A DNA stretch of 64,000 bases from an uncultured Bacteroides sp. Lineage in GTDB: Bacteria > Bacteroidota > Bacteroidia > Bacteroidales > Bacteroidaceae. Position numbers and translations under genes: made by a program. A model generated the notes under the pieces. That model saw nothing but the letters and a program-made list of their open reading frames with translations, ran no database searches and had not been told where the DNA came from. Positions 15,284 to 24,373 of the stretch are shown one piece after another (the stretch's first letter is position 1; every line of letters starts with the position of its first letter). The stretch lies in NCBI GenBank assembly GCA_944320865.1, contig CALUJC010000005.1, forward strand, positions 1 to 64,000, read 5' to 3'.

Positions 15284-16546
15284 ATGAGCCTATCTTTTTT
15301 CATAGCCAGGCGCCTTTACCGCGAAGAGGGAGGCAGGCGGCAAGCCTCGCGCCCCGCCGTGCTGATAGCCATGGCTGGCATTGCCATAGGGCTGGCGGTG
15401 ATGATTGTGGCCGTGTCCATCATCGTGGGCTTCAAGAGCGAGGTGCGCAGCAAGGTGGCCGGCTTCGGCTCGCACCTGCGCCTGTCGGGCCTGCAGGGAG
15501 CCAGTGCCTACGAGAGCAATCCCGTGGTGGCCGACGACTCGCTGATGGCCTGGGCATCCTCTCGCCCCGGGGTGAAGCACGTGCAGCGCTACTCCATGAA
15601 GCCCGGCATGCTGAAGACCGACGACGCCTTCATGGGCATGATGCTGAAGGGCGTGGGCCCGGAGTACGACCTGGGCTTCCTGCGCCAGCACCTGGTGGAG
15701 GGCGAAGTGCCCCAGTTCAGCGACACGGCATCGGCAGGGCGGGTGCTCGTCTCCCGCGCGATGGCAGGCAAGCTCAGGCTGAAGCCCGGCGACAAGCTGG
15801 ACACCTATTACCTTGGCAACGGCGGCGGAAGCGGGAGCGACGTGCGCGCCCGCCGACTGCAGGTGGCCGGCATCTACGAGACGAACTTTGCGGAGTATGA
15901 CAACCTCTTCATCCTGGCCGACCTCTGCTTGGTGAACCGCTTGAACGGCTGGAAGCCCGGGCAGGTGAGCGGCCTGGAGGTGGAGCTGAGCGACTACGGA
16001 CAGCTGGATGCAGCCACCTGGGAGCTGGGCGCCGAGCTGGGAGGCTATGCCGACAGGTATGGTGCGGAGTACTGCGTGCGCAACGTGGAGCAGCTCAACC
16101 CCCAGCTCTTCGCCTGGCTGGGCATACTGGACGTAAACGTGTGGGTCATCCTGGCCCTAATGACGGGCGTGGCAGGCTTCACCATGATTTCCGGCCTGCT
16201 CATCCTCATCATCGAGCGCACCTCCATGATAGGGCTGCTCAAAGCCCTGGGGGCGGGGGACGGGCTGGTACGCCGCGTGTTCCTGTGGCTCTCCGTATTC
16301 CTCATCGGCAAAGGCATGGTGTGGGGCAACGTCCTCGGCCTGGGCTTCTACCTGCTGCAAAGCCTTACTGGCGTGTTCCAGCTCGACCCCGCCACGTACT
16401 ACATGGACACCGTCCCCGTATCGCTCAGCCCCTGGCACCTGCTGCTGCTCAACGCGGGCACCCTTGCCGCCTCCCTCCTCATGCTGGTGGGGCCCTCGTT
16501 CCTCATCGCGCGCATCCATCCTGCCCATTCCCTGCGCTACGAATAG
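15284..16546 (+). CDS. LolC/LolE-like ABC transporter permease (FtsX family)
   Basis: A 420-aa inner-membrane protein with the MacB/LolE layout: an N-terminal helix (RPAVLIAMAGIAIGLAVMIVAVSIIVGF, about 24-51), a roughly 220-residue periplasmic domain, then three C-terminal helices (about 280-310, 335-360, 385-410). VWVILALMTGVAGFTMISGLLILIIERTSMIGLLKALGA is the conserved coupling region that contacts the ATPase. It probably helps release lipoproteins from, or remodel, the inner membrane. No ATPase gene is adjacent, so the partner must be encoded elsewhere, as is common in Bacteroides. Confidence 0.85.
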   Translation: MSLSFFIARRLYREEGGRRQASRPAVLIAMAGIAIGLAVMIVAVSIIVGFKSEVRSKVAGFGSHLRLSGLQGASAYESNPVVADDSLMAWASSRPGVKHVQRYSMKPGMLKTDDAFMGMMLKGVGPEYDLGFLRQHLVEGEVPQFSDTASAGRVLVSRAMAGKLRLKPGDKLDTYYLGNGGGSGSDVRARRLQVAGIYETNFAEYDNLFILADLCLVNRLNGWKPGQVSGLEVELSDYGQLDAATWELGAELGGYADRYGAEYCVRNVEQLNPQLFAWLGILDVNVWVILALMTGVAGFTMISGLLILIIERTSMIGLLKALGAGDGLVRRVFLWLSVFLIGKGMVWGNVLGLGFYLLQSLTGVFQLDPATYYMDTVPVSLSPWHLLLLNAGTLAASLLMLVGPSFLIARIHPAHSLRYE

Positions 16547-16813
16547 TCCCCCCTATATCCGCGTATCATCCTGATTCCAACGCAAAGGTAACCACCTTGT
16601 GCAAAAGGGGCAAAAAAAGGGAGGGGATAAGGCGTAAAAAACTGTTAATTTGAACGTCTTTTTTCCATCCCGCGCGCGGAGGGCAGTGCAAAGGCCCGGC
16701 GAAGCCTTTGCGGAGGGGCGGCCTTTGCAAGAGTGTGTGCACAAGCGGAAATATAATTTGACATGTGGACGGGTAGTTGTTGCTGAGCACGCAGTGTCGT
16801 GTTTTGCCTCTTC
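16547..16813. other. Non-coding gap with one hairpin
   Basis: No convincing ORF is seen here. A hairpin GCAAAGGC/GCCTTTGC lies at about 16688-16711 and repeats part of its stem again at about 16721-16731. No U-run follows, so I do not call a terminator. Confidence 0.5.
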
Positions 16814-17000
16814 TGTCGACAAACGACAGTCGACAGTTAGTTTTTTTCGGTATGCACACCTCCCTCATTTTCATTACTATCTAAAATTTATATTATAATA
16901 TATATATTATAATATAAAATATATTTACAGTATAACCGGATGGAAGTCGGATGGAAGTAAGAACACGAAAAAACTAACTGTCGACTGTCGTTTGTCGACA
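16814..17000. mobile_element. MITE-like element with 35-bp terminal inverted repeats
   Basis: The left end at 16814-16849 and the right end at 16966-17000 are reverse complements over about 35 bp, with only one A more or less in a run. Each begins TGTCGACAAACGACAGTCGA at its outer edge. The 116-bp interior is extremely AT-rich and itself partly palindromic (TATTATAATATATATATTAT region). There is no ORF. Total length, long near-identical ends and lack of coding capacity fit a miniature inverted-repeat element. I cannot identify a clear target duplication or a parent transposase. Confidence 0.6.
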
Positions 17001-17118
17001 CAAGAAGCATCGCGTTCGCTTGGCGGGAATCTGTCTTACTGTACCTTTGTACTGCGATTTTTTTTGAAAACATTAACCTGCCTTGCCGATAATACGCGTC
17101 TGTTAAGGCATGCCATTT

Positions 17119-17150
17119 TTTGCGTGGATGGAAAAGAATCCGTATCTTTG
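17119..17150 (+). promoter_or_regulatory. Promoter of 5'-nucleotidase gene
   Basis: TTTG (17119-17122), 20 bases, then TATCTTTG (17143-17150). The ATG is at 17183. A second possible promoter (TTG-N19-TACCTTTG, box at 17042-17049) lies about 100 bases upstream. Confidence 0.65.
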
Positions 17151-17182
17151 TCCAAGCAGATTCATCCATTCCTTTTTTTGAT

Positions 17183-18937
17183 ATGAAAAGACTTATAAAC
17201 TTCCTCCTTTTAGTATGCATCCTCCTGCTCGTGCCGGGCGCGCTGCTTGCCCAGAAGCAGGTGGTAAAGTTGAAAATCGTGGAAACCTCGGACGTGCACG
17301 GCCATTATTACCCGTATGACTTCATCGAGCAGCACGATGCACCGGGCAGCCTGGCGCGTGTATCGACCTTCGTGAAGGAGCAACGGCGGGAGTGCGGCGA
17401 CGACGGCCTGATTCTGCTGGACAACGGCGACTTCCTGCAAGGCCAGCCCTCGGCCTATTACTACAACTACATGGACACCGTGTCGACGCACGTGGGCGCA
17501 GCGATGATGAACTACATGGGCTACGACGCCGGGAACATGGGTAACCACGACGTGGAGACGGGTCGCGGCGTGTTCGAGCGCTGGGCTGCACAATGCCGCT
17601 TCCCCGTGCTGGGCGCCAACATCGTCGAGGAAGCCACGGGGCGGCCGCGCTTCAAGCCCTACGTGGTGATGGAGAGGAAGGGCGTGCGCGTGGCAGTGCT
17701 GGGCATGGTGACGCCCGCCATACCCATGTGGCTTCCACGTAGCCTTTGGGCTGGCCTGCGCTTCGACGACATGGAGCGGACGGCGCGCCGCTGGATGGAG
17801 GTGATACGCAGGGAAGAGCGTGCCGACGTGGTGATAGGCCTCTTCCATGCAGGCAGGGAGCCCTATGTGATGGGCGGCAAGTACCGCGAGAATGCTTCGG
17901 CCGAGGTGGCCGAGCGCGTGCCCGGATTCGACGCTGTGCTGATGGGACACGACCATGTGCGTGCCTGCGAGAAAGTGGCCGGGGCGGAGGGCGACTCGGT
18001 GGTGCTGGTCAACCCAGCCAACAATGCCCTCACCGTGGCCTGTGTGGACATTACCCTGACGCTGGAGGACGGAGAGGTGAAGGCCAAGCAGGTGGAGGGT
18101 TCGCTGGCCGACGTGGGCCAACTACCGCCCGACGCCGACTTCCTGCGCCGCTTCCAGCCCCAGCGCGAGGCCGTGCAGGCCTTCGTAGGCAAGCGCATCG
18201 GCCGGCTGGTGGAGGCTATCTCCACACGCCCCGCCTACTTCGGCCCTTCGGCCTTTGTCGACCTCATCCACGAGCTCCAGCTGGAGATAGGCGAGGCCGA
18301 AATCTCGCTGGCCGCACCTCTGTCGCTCGACACGCAGATTGCGGAGGGCGACGTGTGGGTGAGCGACATGTTCAAGCTTTACAAATACGAAAACCTGCTC
18401 TACACCATGCGCCTCACCGGGCAGGAGGTGCACGATGCGCTGGAGATGTCCTACGGCCTGTGGACGGGCCAGATGCGCTCGCCCGATGACCACCTGCTCC
18501 TGCTTCGCCCTGCCGGTGAGGGTGCCCCGGACGAGCGGGCGGCTTTCCAGCACCCCAGCTATAACTTCGACTCGGCGGCTGGCATCCGCTACACGGTAGA
18601 CGTCAGCAAGCCTGCCGGGCAGCGCGTGCACATCGTCAGCATGGCCGACGGCACTCCCTTCGACCCTGCGCGGGAGTATCGCGTGGCCGTCAATTCCTAC
18701 CGGGGCAATGGCGGGGGCGAGCTGCTCACCCGGGGGGCAGGCATCCCGCAGGAAGAGCTGGCCGGGCGCATCATCAGCTCTACCGACAAGGACTTGCGCT
18801 TCTACCTGATGCAATACATCGAGCGCAAGGGCACCATCATGCCCCATGCGTTGGGCTTGTGGAAGTTCATACCGGAAGATTGGGTGTCACGGGCTGCCGA
18901 GCGCGATTATGAATACCTGTTCGGCGGGGAGGAGTAG
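17183..18937 (+). CDS. Exported 5'-nucleotidase/2',3'-cyclic phosphodiesterase family protein
   Basis: A 584-aa protein with a signal peptide (MKRLINFLLLVCILLLVPGALLAQ). The metallophosphatase domain follows: ETSDVHGHYYPYDF, DNGDFLQG, MGNHDVE and MGHDHVRA supply the two-metal ligands. The C-terminal 5_nucleotid_C domain includes NSYRGNGGGELLTRGAG. It should release phosphate from periplasmic nucleotides or similar esters, as UshA and CpdB do. The start at 17183 was chosen over 17120 because the promoter ends at 17150 and because only this start gives a clean signal peptide. Confidence 0.9.
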   Translation: MKRLINFLLLVCILLLVPGALLAQKQVVKLKIVETSDVHGHYYPYDFIEQHDAPGSLARVSTFVKEQRRECGDDGLILLDNGDFLQGQPSAYYYNYMDTVSTHVGAAMMNYMGYDAGNMGNHDVETGRGVFERWAAQCRFPVLGANIVEEATGRPRFKPYVVMERKGVRVAVLGMVTPAIPMWLPRSLWAGLRFDDMERTARRWMEVIRREERADVVIGLFHAGREPYVMGGKYRENASAEVAERVPGFDAVLMGHDHVRACEKVAGAEGDSVVLVNPANNALTVACVDITLTLEDGEVKAKQVEGSLADVGQLPPDADFLRRFQPQREAVQAFVGKRIGRLVEAISTRPAYFGPSAFVDLIHELQLEIGEAEISLAAPLSLDTQIAEGDVWVSDMFKLYKYENLLYTMRLTGQEVHDALEMSYGLWTGQMRSPDDHLLLLRPAGEGAPDERAAFQHPSYNFDSAAGIRYTVDVSKPAGQRVHIVSMADGTPFDPAREYRVAVNSYRGNGGGELLTRGAGIPQEELAGRIISSTDKDLRFYLMQYIERKGTIMPHALGLWKFIPEDWVSRAAERDYEYLFGGEE

Positions 18938-18950
18938 GGGTGGAGGGCTT

Positions 18951-19907
18951 CTATTTCGCCACGTTGTTTGCTGGCTTTCCGGCCAGGTAGGCGCGGATGT
19001 TGTCCAGCATGATGTCTGTCAGCCTTTGGCGTGCGGCGCTGCTTGCCCAGGCTATATGGGGGGTGATGTAGCAATTCCGTGCTGTGAGCAAGGGGTTGTA
19101 GGCTCGGGGCGGCTCTTGCGAGAGCACGTCCACGCCGGCGGCATAGAGCCGCCCGCTGTTCAGGGCATCGGCCAGGTCTTGCTCGTTGACGAGCGGCCCG
19201 CGCCCGGTGTTGATGAGGATGGCCGTGGGCTTCATCAGGGCGAGGCGGCGGGCGTTCACCATTTCGCGCGTGGCATCGGTCAGCGGGCAATGTAGGCTCA
19301 CGATGTCGCATTGGGAAAACAGCTCGTCCAGCTCCATCTTCTTGATGCCGTGCGGCAATTGCAAGAGCGACTTGGAGGTGTAGGCGCACACTTCCATCTC
19401 GAAGCCGAGGGCAATGCGTGCGGTGGCCATGCCGGTGTGCCCCAAGCCCACGATGCCCAGCCTTTTGCCCCGCAGTTCGATGAGCGGCGTGTCCCAGAAG
19501 CAGAAGTCCTTGCTCCGCGTCCAGCGCCCTTTGTGCACCTCCTCCGAGTGGTGCTGCACCTGCGAAGCAATGTTGAGCAGGTGGGCAAACACCATCTGCG
19601 CCACCGAGGCCGTGCTGTAGGCGGGGATGTTGGTCACAATGATGCCGTGCGCCTTGGCAGCGTCGACATCGACAATGTTATATCCCGTGGCCAGCACGCC
19701 GATGTATTTCAGCTCAGGCAGTGCGTCTATGTGCCCGGCGTTGATAACTGTTTTGTTGGTCAGCACGATTTCTGCGCCTGCCGCGCGCCCTAAGACTTCA
19801 TCGGGAGCTGTGCGGTCGTAGATGGTGCATTCGCCCAGGGCTTTCAGTTCACCCCAATTCAAGTCTCCGGGGTTGGCGGCGTAGCCGTCCAGTACTACTA
19901 TCTTCAT
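18951..19907 (-). CDS. D-2-hydroxyacid dehydrogenase (NAD-dependent)
   Basis: A 318-aa enzyme of the D-isomer-specific 2-hydroxyacid dehydrogenase family, possibly glycerate or hydroxypyruvate reductase. The NAD-binding motif is GIVGLGHTGMATA (about 150-162). The catalytic Arg is in NTGRGPLV, the Glu in SQEPPR and the His in TPHIAWAS, the standard triad. The segment LTNKTVINAGHIDALPELKYIGVLATGYNIVDVDAAKAHGI is the usual N-terminal lid. It is convergent with the nucleotidase gene, with only 13 bases between the stops. Confidence 0.9.
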   Translation of the reverse strand: MKIVVLDGYAANPGDLNWGELKALGECTIYDRTAPDEVLGRAAGAEIVLTNKTVINAGHIDALPELKYIGVLATGYNIVDVDAAKAHGIIVTNIPAYSTASVAQMVFAHLLNIASQVQHHSEEVHKGRWTRSKDFCFWDTPLIELRGKRLGIVGLGHTGMATARIALGFEMEVCAYTSKSLLQLPHGIKKMELDELFSQCDIVSLHCPLTDATREMVNARRLALMKPTAILINTGRGPLVNEQDLADALNSGRLYAAGVDVLSQEPPRAYNPLLTARNCYITPHIAWASSAARQRLTDIMLDNIRAYLAGKPANNVAK

Positions 19908-19937
19908 ATTGCGTGTTGTTTGAGTGATACAAAATGG

Positions 19938-20071
19938 GAATTGAGTTTAGCGATTAGCGTTTAGTGATTAGTGATTAATCCGTGCAATAAGTAGGCGGTA
20001 ACTGATTCCCCGCCTCCGGGGAGGAGAATTCAGTTGCCTCAGCACATTAATCACTAATCACTAAACACTAT
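19938..20071. repeat. Inverted repeat of TTAGTGA units
   Basis: The left arm has TTTAGTGATTAGTGATTAAT and the right arm ATTAATCACTAATCACTAAA. A second nested pair lies inside: GG(T/C)AACTGA(A/T)TTC around the GC hairpin CCCCGCCTCCGGGG. The unit length is 7 bp. It lies between wecB and the dehydrogenase gene on the minus strand. Confidence 0.75.
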
Positions 20072-20072
20072 A

Positions 20073-21164
20073 TTATTTCCCCTCCAGCAACGTCTGCACG
20101 ATGCGTTCGGCGGTGCGCCCATCCCAGCGCTCGGGCAGGGTGGTGCAGTGCTTCCATTCGCCTTTCATCAGACGCTCGAGCAATTGGGCAAGGGTGACGG
20201 CGTTTTCTCCGGCCAGCTCATTGGTGCCGTTGCGCCAGGTCTCAGGATGCTCGGCATAGGTGTTGAGCGTGATGCAGGGCACGTCGAGGAAGGTGGCTTC
20301 TTCGGCAATGTTGCCCGAATCGGTCACGATGCCTGTGGCCTGGTTGATGAGGAAGCCGAAGTGCAGGTAGCTTTGCGGAGGCAATATGTGCAGGCGGGGC
20401 GAGGAGAGTGCCAGCGACTTGATGGCCTCCTCCACATAGGGATGCAGGGGAGCCACGATGGGCAGGTCGCCCGTCTTGTCGAGCAGAGTTTGGAGCAGGT
20501 CACGGAGCACGGCCTTCTTCTCCAGCAGGTCGCGCCTGTTCAGTGTGAGCAGCAGGTAGTGCCCCTTCCGCAAGCCGAGCACCGAGAACCATCGGGGTTG
20601 CACCAGACGGTGGCGGTTGTAGCGCGTGGTGTCTATCAGGATGTTTCCCACGTAGTGGATGTATTCCGGTATCATGCCTTCGCGGTTCAGGTTGCGGTTG
20701 GCCGTCATGCTGGCGGCAAAGAGGTAGTCGGAGATGGCATCGACGATGGTGCGGTTCACCTCGCGCGGCATGTTCATGTCGAACGAGCGGGTGCCGGCAA
20801 TGACGTGTGCCACCTTCAGCCCCCGCTTCTTGGCCACTACAGAGCAGGCCATGCTGGCCGTCGTATCGTCCACCACCAGCACTACGTGTGCAGGGTGGGT
20901 GTCCAGCTCGCGTTCGAAGGCCTGCATCACATCGGCAGTAACCTGCGAGTGGGTGCGCACGTTGATGCCCAGGCAGGCGTCGGGGCAAGGCATGTCGAGG
21001 TCGGAGAAGAGTGAAGCCTCCAGGCAAGGGTCATCAGCCGGACCTGTATAAACAATGCGGTACGTGATGTCGGCACCCGCTTTCCGTGCGGCATCCATGG
21101 CGCGGCACAGGGGAGCTATCTTCATGAAGTTGGGGCGTGCAGCCGATACAATGGTTACTTTCAT
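20073..21164 (-). CDS. wecB: UDP-N-acetylglucosamine 2-epimerase (non-hydrolysing)
   Basis: A 363-aa member of the WecB family, which makes UDP-ManNAc from UDP-GlcNAc for surface polysaccharides. The start MKVTIVSAARPNFMKIAPL is typical. HVIAGTRSFDMNMPREVNRTIVDAISDYLFAAS corresponds to the conserved H-x-EAGxR...PEE-x-NR region, though with G-T-R in place of E-A-G-x-R. The C-terminal TDSGNIAEEATFLDVPCITL matches the TDSGGxQEEA UDP-binding loop. A -7 box TAATTTTG (21188-21195) lies just upstream, excluding the ATG at 21206. The gene is outside the polysaccharide clusters. The altered GTR motif could mean a related but different substrate. Confidence 0.82.
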   Translation of the reverse strand: MKVTIVSAARPNFMKIAPLCRAMDAARKAGADITYRIVYTGPADDPCLEASLFSDLDMPCPDACLGINVRTHSQVTADVMQAFERELDTHPAHVVLVVDDTTASMACSVVAKKRGLKVAHVIAGTRSFDMNMPREVNRTIVDAISDYLFAASMTANRNLNREGMIPEYIHYVGNILIDTTRYNRHRLVQPRWFSVLGLRKGHYLLLTLNRRDLLEKKAVLRDLLQTLLDKTGDLPIVAPLHPYVEEAIKSLALSSPRLHILPPQSYLHFGFLINQATGIVTDSGNIAEEATFLDVPCITLNTYAEHPETWRNGTNELAGENAVTLAQLLERLMKGEWKHCTTLPERWDGRTAERIVQTLLEGK

Positions 21165-21187
21165 AGTCTCGAAGTTTTTTTCACGGG

Positions 21188-21195
21188 CAAAATTA
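21188..21195 (-). promoter_or_regulatory. -7 box of wecB-like gene
   Basis: TAATTTTG on the minus strand matches TAnnTTTG, 23 bases before the chosen ATG. Confidence 0.5.
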
Positions 21196-21248
21196 CGCTT
21201 TTCCACGCGATTTTTTTGTTACTTTGCCGGCAAATTTATCTCATTTTT

Positions 21249-21863
21249 ATGCCTACGTTCGTACAAATATTGGATTTCATTGGTACTTTTGCCTTTGCCA
21301 TCAGCGGCATAAGGCTGGCTTCGGCCAAGCGGTTCGACTGGTTTGGCGCCTATGTGGTGGGATTCGTCACAGCCATTGGCGGAGGTACGCTTCGTGACTT
21401 GTTGCTGGACGTTACCCCCGGCTGGATGACCGACCCCATCTATCTGATATGCACCGGCCTTGCTTTGCTATGGGTCATCTTGTTTGGCAAGTATCTCATT
21501 CATCTTAACAATACTTTCTTTATATTCGACACCATCGGTTTGGCGCTGTTCACCGTGGTAGGCGTAGGTAAAAGCCTGGCGTTGGGCTTCCCCTTCTGGG
21601 TGGCTATCATCATGGGTAGTATGACCGGTGCAGCGGGCGGTGTGCTTCGTGATGTGTTCATCAACGAAATCCCGCTCATTTTCCGCAAGGAGATTTACGC
21701 CATGGCATGCGTAGTGGGCGGGCTGGCTTACTGGCTTTGCGCGCTGGTGGGGCTGGACGACGTGGTGTGCCAGGTGGTGTGTGGCGTGGTGGTCTTCCTG
21801 ACGCGCATCCTGGCGGTGAAGTACCAGATATGCCTGCCCGTCCTTTCGGGAAACGAACATTAG
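21249..21863 (+). CDS. TRIC-type channel/UPF0126 family membrane protein
   Basis: A 204-aa inner-membrane protein with two repeats of the UPF0126 (YicG/TRIC) domain and about seven helices. The repeat signature GGGTLRDLLLD near residue 38 is mirrored by GGVLRDVFINEIPLIF near residue 127. The related eukaryotic TRIC proteins are trimeric cation channels. Bacterial members conduct monovalent cations in structural studies, but their physiological role is unclear. The start at 21249 gives the usual N-terminus FVQILDFIGTFAFAISGI. Its stop overlaps by four bases the stop of the convergent receptor-like gene. Confidence 0.88.
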   Translation: MPTFVQILDFIGTFAFAISGIRLASAKRFDWFGAYVVGFVTAIGGGTLRDLLLDVTPGWMTDPIYLICTGLALLWVILFGKYLIHLNNTFFIFDTIGLALFTVVGVGKSLALGFPFWVAIIMGSMTGAAGGVLRDVFINEIPLIFRKEIYAMACVVGGLAYWLCALVGLDDVVCQVVCGVVVFLTRILAVKYQICLPVLSGNEH

Positions 21864-24307
21864 TTGCCCCCTCCTCCGCCTGTCATCATGATGCTGTTGA
21901 GCGGAAGGCTCGAGTCTTCGCGGTCGCGGATATCCGTTGAGGAGGCGGCCACTTTCTTTTGCGAAGGCTTGAGGTTGCCCAGGCGAAGCGTGAAGCCTAC
22001 CATGAACGCGCGGCTCTGTACGCTGGTGCGCATGCGGTTGGTGAAGTCGGCGCCGGCGGTTTCCGACGTAATCTTCATGCTCCGGCTGAAGGGGTTGATG
22101 GCGTTAAGGCTGATGTTGAGCCTGTCGTCCTTCAGGAAGGCGCGGCTGATGCCCAGCGTGTGGACATTGAAGCCTCCTGAACGGCCTTGCAGAGTGATGC
22201 CCGAGGTGCTGCCGAAGTAATTTCCACTCAGTTTAATCTTGCAGGGCAGCGTGTGCTGCACGCTGGCCATGACCGATTGTTGCCACCCGTGATTGCTATA
22301 TCCCAGCGAGGGCGAGCGCAGGTCGATGTAAGACGTCGTAGAGTTCACCGTCAGCCTGGTCTGTGGCAGGATGCTCCAGTTGAGGAAGAGGCTCAGCTCC
22401 GTGGTGCGTCGCTTGCCTATGTTGCCGTAGGTGGTGTAGAGCACGTTGTCGTCGTAGCGGGTAAACTCCTCCATGGCATTGTTCAAGAAGGAGTGCCTGA
22501 GCGAAGCGTTGAGCATGAAGCGCGTGGTAAAGAGGCTGTAGTTAAAGTTGAGGTTGTGCGCCTTCTCGGGCTCCAGTGCCGGGTTGCCGTAGGTGACGTG
22601 CGTGGGGTCTTGGTCGTCGACGTAGGGGTTAAGATAGCCTATGCCGGGGCGCGAGATGCGCAGGTTGTATCCGGCGCCCAGCTGGTGGCCGTTGCCGAAG
22701 TTGTAGTTCAGCGAGAGGGCAGGCACCACGTTGTTGTAGTTCAGGCTGAAGTCCGTGCCATTGCCGCGCAGGAAGCTTACCTTCTGATGGGTATGCTCGT
22801 AGCGCACGCCGGCTTTCATGCCCCATTTCCCGGCCCGCAAGTTGTAGCTTCCGTAAGCGGCCGCAATATCGCTGTTGTGCCGGTAATCCACTTCTTCGCT
22901 CTCGCTGCTGCTGCGCCTCAATACGTACTTTGCCCCCATTTCCACTTCATGCCTTGTGCCGAAAGGTAAAGTATAATCTGCTTGGAAAGTATGCTCCAGC
23001 ATGTTGTTACGGTCGGTGGAGTAGCGGTCGACGAGTCCGGCTGCCTGGGCCTCTTCGCTGCTGCCGTCAATGGTAAAGAGGCTGGTGGCTTTGTTCTTCT
23101 TGGGTTGCGTACCGATGCGATAGGCCAGCAAGAGGTTATGGCGCGGATTATTACGGAAGGTGTGCCGGTAGTCCACGCTGCCGTTTACCGATAGGCTCTT
23201 GTTGCGGTTCTTCAGATAGGTGTCGTAACCAAAGAGGGTTTGCCCATTGTTGCTAAGCAGGGTGGTGCCCAGGCCGTCCGTCTGTTGCGGCATATGGAAC
23301 AGGCCTACCGATACCGAAAGGCTGTTCAGCGTGTCTATCTCGTAGCTGGCGTCGAAGTTACCAAAGAGCAGTTGCGTATTTCCCTTTATGTTTTGTGCAT
23401 AGTCCAGGCGGTTGCCCGTCTGCACTTCGTCGCGCAGGTTTGTTATATCCATTTCCGGGATGCGGACGTGGGTGGCGTTCACGTTGGCCGAGAGGGTCAG
23501 CTTGCCGCTCTGCACCATGGCATAGGCGCCACCGCCCTGGGTCAGGTTGCCGGCCGAGGCGTTCAGGCTCAGGTTGTAGCCCTCCAGTCCGCTACTGTCG
23601 TCCATGGTGATGTTGAGGATGCCGCCCACGCCCTCTGCGTCGTACTTGGCGCCGGGGTTTGTCTGCACCTCTATCGACTTGATGCTGGAGGCGGGCAGGG
23701 CTTTCAGCGTCTGGCTGGGATTGGCGCTCATCATGGCGCTGGGCTTGCCGTTGACGTACACCTGGAAGCTGCTGCTGCCGTTCACCTTGATGTTGTCCTC
23801 GCCGTCTACGGTGACCATGGGCACTTTACGCAGCATTTCGAGCGTGGTGTTTGTGTTGGCATCGGGGTCGTCGGCCACGCTATACGATATCTCGTCGATG
23901 TCCATCTTCACCAACGGCTTTTGCGCCACCACTTCCACGCCTTCCAGCATTTCGGACGACTCCCGGCTGTACATCGTGCCCAGGTCGGCCTCGGGACGGG
24001 CGGAGCTGACGTTGAACTCCCTGGCCAGCGGCTCGCGCCCCACGGAGGTGACGTGGAGCACGTAGGTGCCATATCGGGGCAGGGCGATGCTGAAGCGGCC
24101 GTCCATGTCGGTCACCCCCATGGCCACGGGGGCTTCGGCCTCGTTCTGCACCACGCGCAAGGTGGCATAAGGTTCTCCGCTTTGTGTCAGCGAGTCTACC
24201 AACAAGCCCTTTACACGGGCAACGGTTTCTACGGGTTGTGCGGCTTGCAGCGATACGCATCCAAGCCAAGCAGTCAATAAAGCAATCAATGCAGTCTTCA
24301 TGTTCAT
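21860..24307 (-). CDS. Outer-membrane beta-barrel protein, TonB-receptor-like with carboxypeptidase-like N-domain
   Basis: An 815-aa protein with a signal peptide ending at SLQAA. The order is a carboxypeptidase-regulatory-like beta-sandwich (VKGLLVDSLTQSGEPYATLRV...DMDGRFSIALPRYG, about 30-115), a plug-like domain (LEMLRKVPMVTVDGEDNIKVNGSSSFQVYVNGKPSAMM, SIKSIEVQTNPGAKYDAEGVGGILNI), and a C-terminal barrel of the OMP_b-brl_3 type. It ends in GGGGGN rather than an aromatic residue. The ligand is unknown. It is divergent from the LytS/LytTR genes, with arrays of 22-bp repeats between. ATG codons at 24307 and 24301 are both possible starts. Confidence 0.87.
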   Translation of the reverse strand: MNMKTALIALLTAWLGCVSLQAAQPVETVARVKGLLVDSLTQSGEPYATLRVVQNEAEAPVAMGVTDMDGRFSIALPRYGTYVLHVTSVGREPLAREFNVSSARPEADLGTMYSRESSEMLEGVEVVAQKPLVKMDIDEISYSVADDPDANTNTTLEMLRKVPMVTVDGEDNIKVNGSSSFQVYVNGKPSAMMSANPSQTLKALPASSIKSIEVQTNPGAKYDAEGVGGILNITMDDSSGLEGYNLSLNASAGNLTQGGGAYAMVQSGKLTLSANVNATHVRIPEMDITNLRDEVQTGNRLDYAQNIKGNTQLLFGNFDASYEIDTLNSLSVSVGLFHMPQQTDGLGTTLLSNNGQTLFGYDTYLKNRNKSLSVNGSVDYRHTFRNNPRHNLLLAYRIGTQPKKNKATSLFTIDGSSEEAQAAGLVDRYSTDRNNMLEHTFQADYTLPFGTRHEVEMGAKYVLRRSSSESEEVDYRHNSDIAAAYGSYNLRAGKWGMKAGVRYEHTHQKVSFLRGNGTDFSLNYNNVVPALSLNYNFGNGHQLGAGYNLRISRPGIGYLNPYVDDQDPTHVTYGNPALEPEKAHNLNFNYSLFTTRFMLNASLRHSFLNNAMEEFTRYDDNVLYTTYGNIGKRRTTELSLFLNWSILPQTRLTVNSTTSYIDLRSPSLGYSNHGWQQSVMASVQHTLPCKIKLSGNYFGSTSGITLQGRSGGFNVHTLGISRAFLKDDRLNISLNAINPFSRSMKITSETAGADFTNRMRTSVQSRAFMVGFTLRLGNLKPSQKKVAASSTDIRDREDSSLPLNSIMMTGGGGGN

Positions 24308-24373
24308 AATGCAGTTTTTAGTTGTTTTTTCCTGTCGCAAAGTAAGTGCTTGCCGCCGGGCGTGGCAAATTTG

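Noticed and set aside
17120..17182. An earlier start codon for the nucleotidase.
   Set aside because: It lies within the -33 to -7 promoter region and would add a charged N-terminus ahead of the signal peptide.
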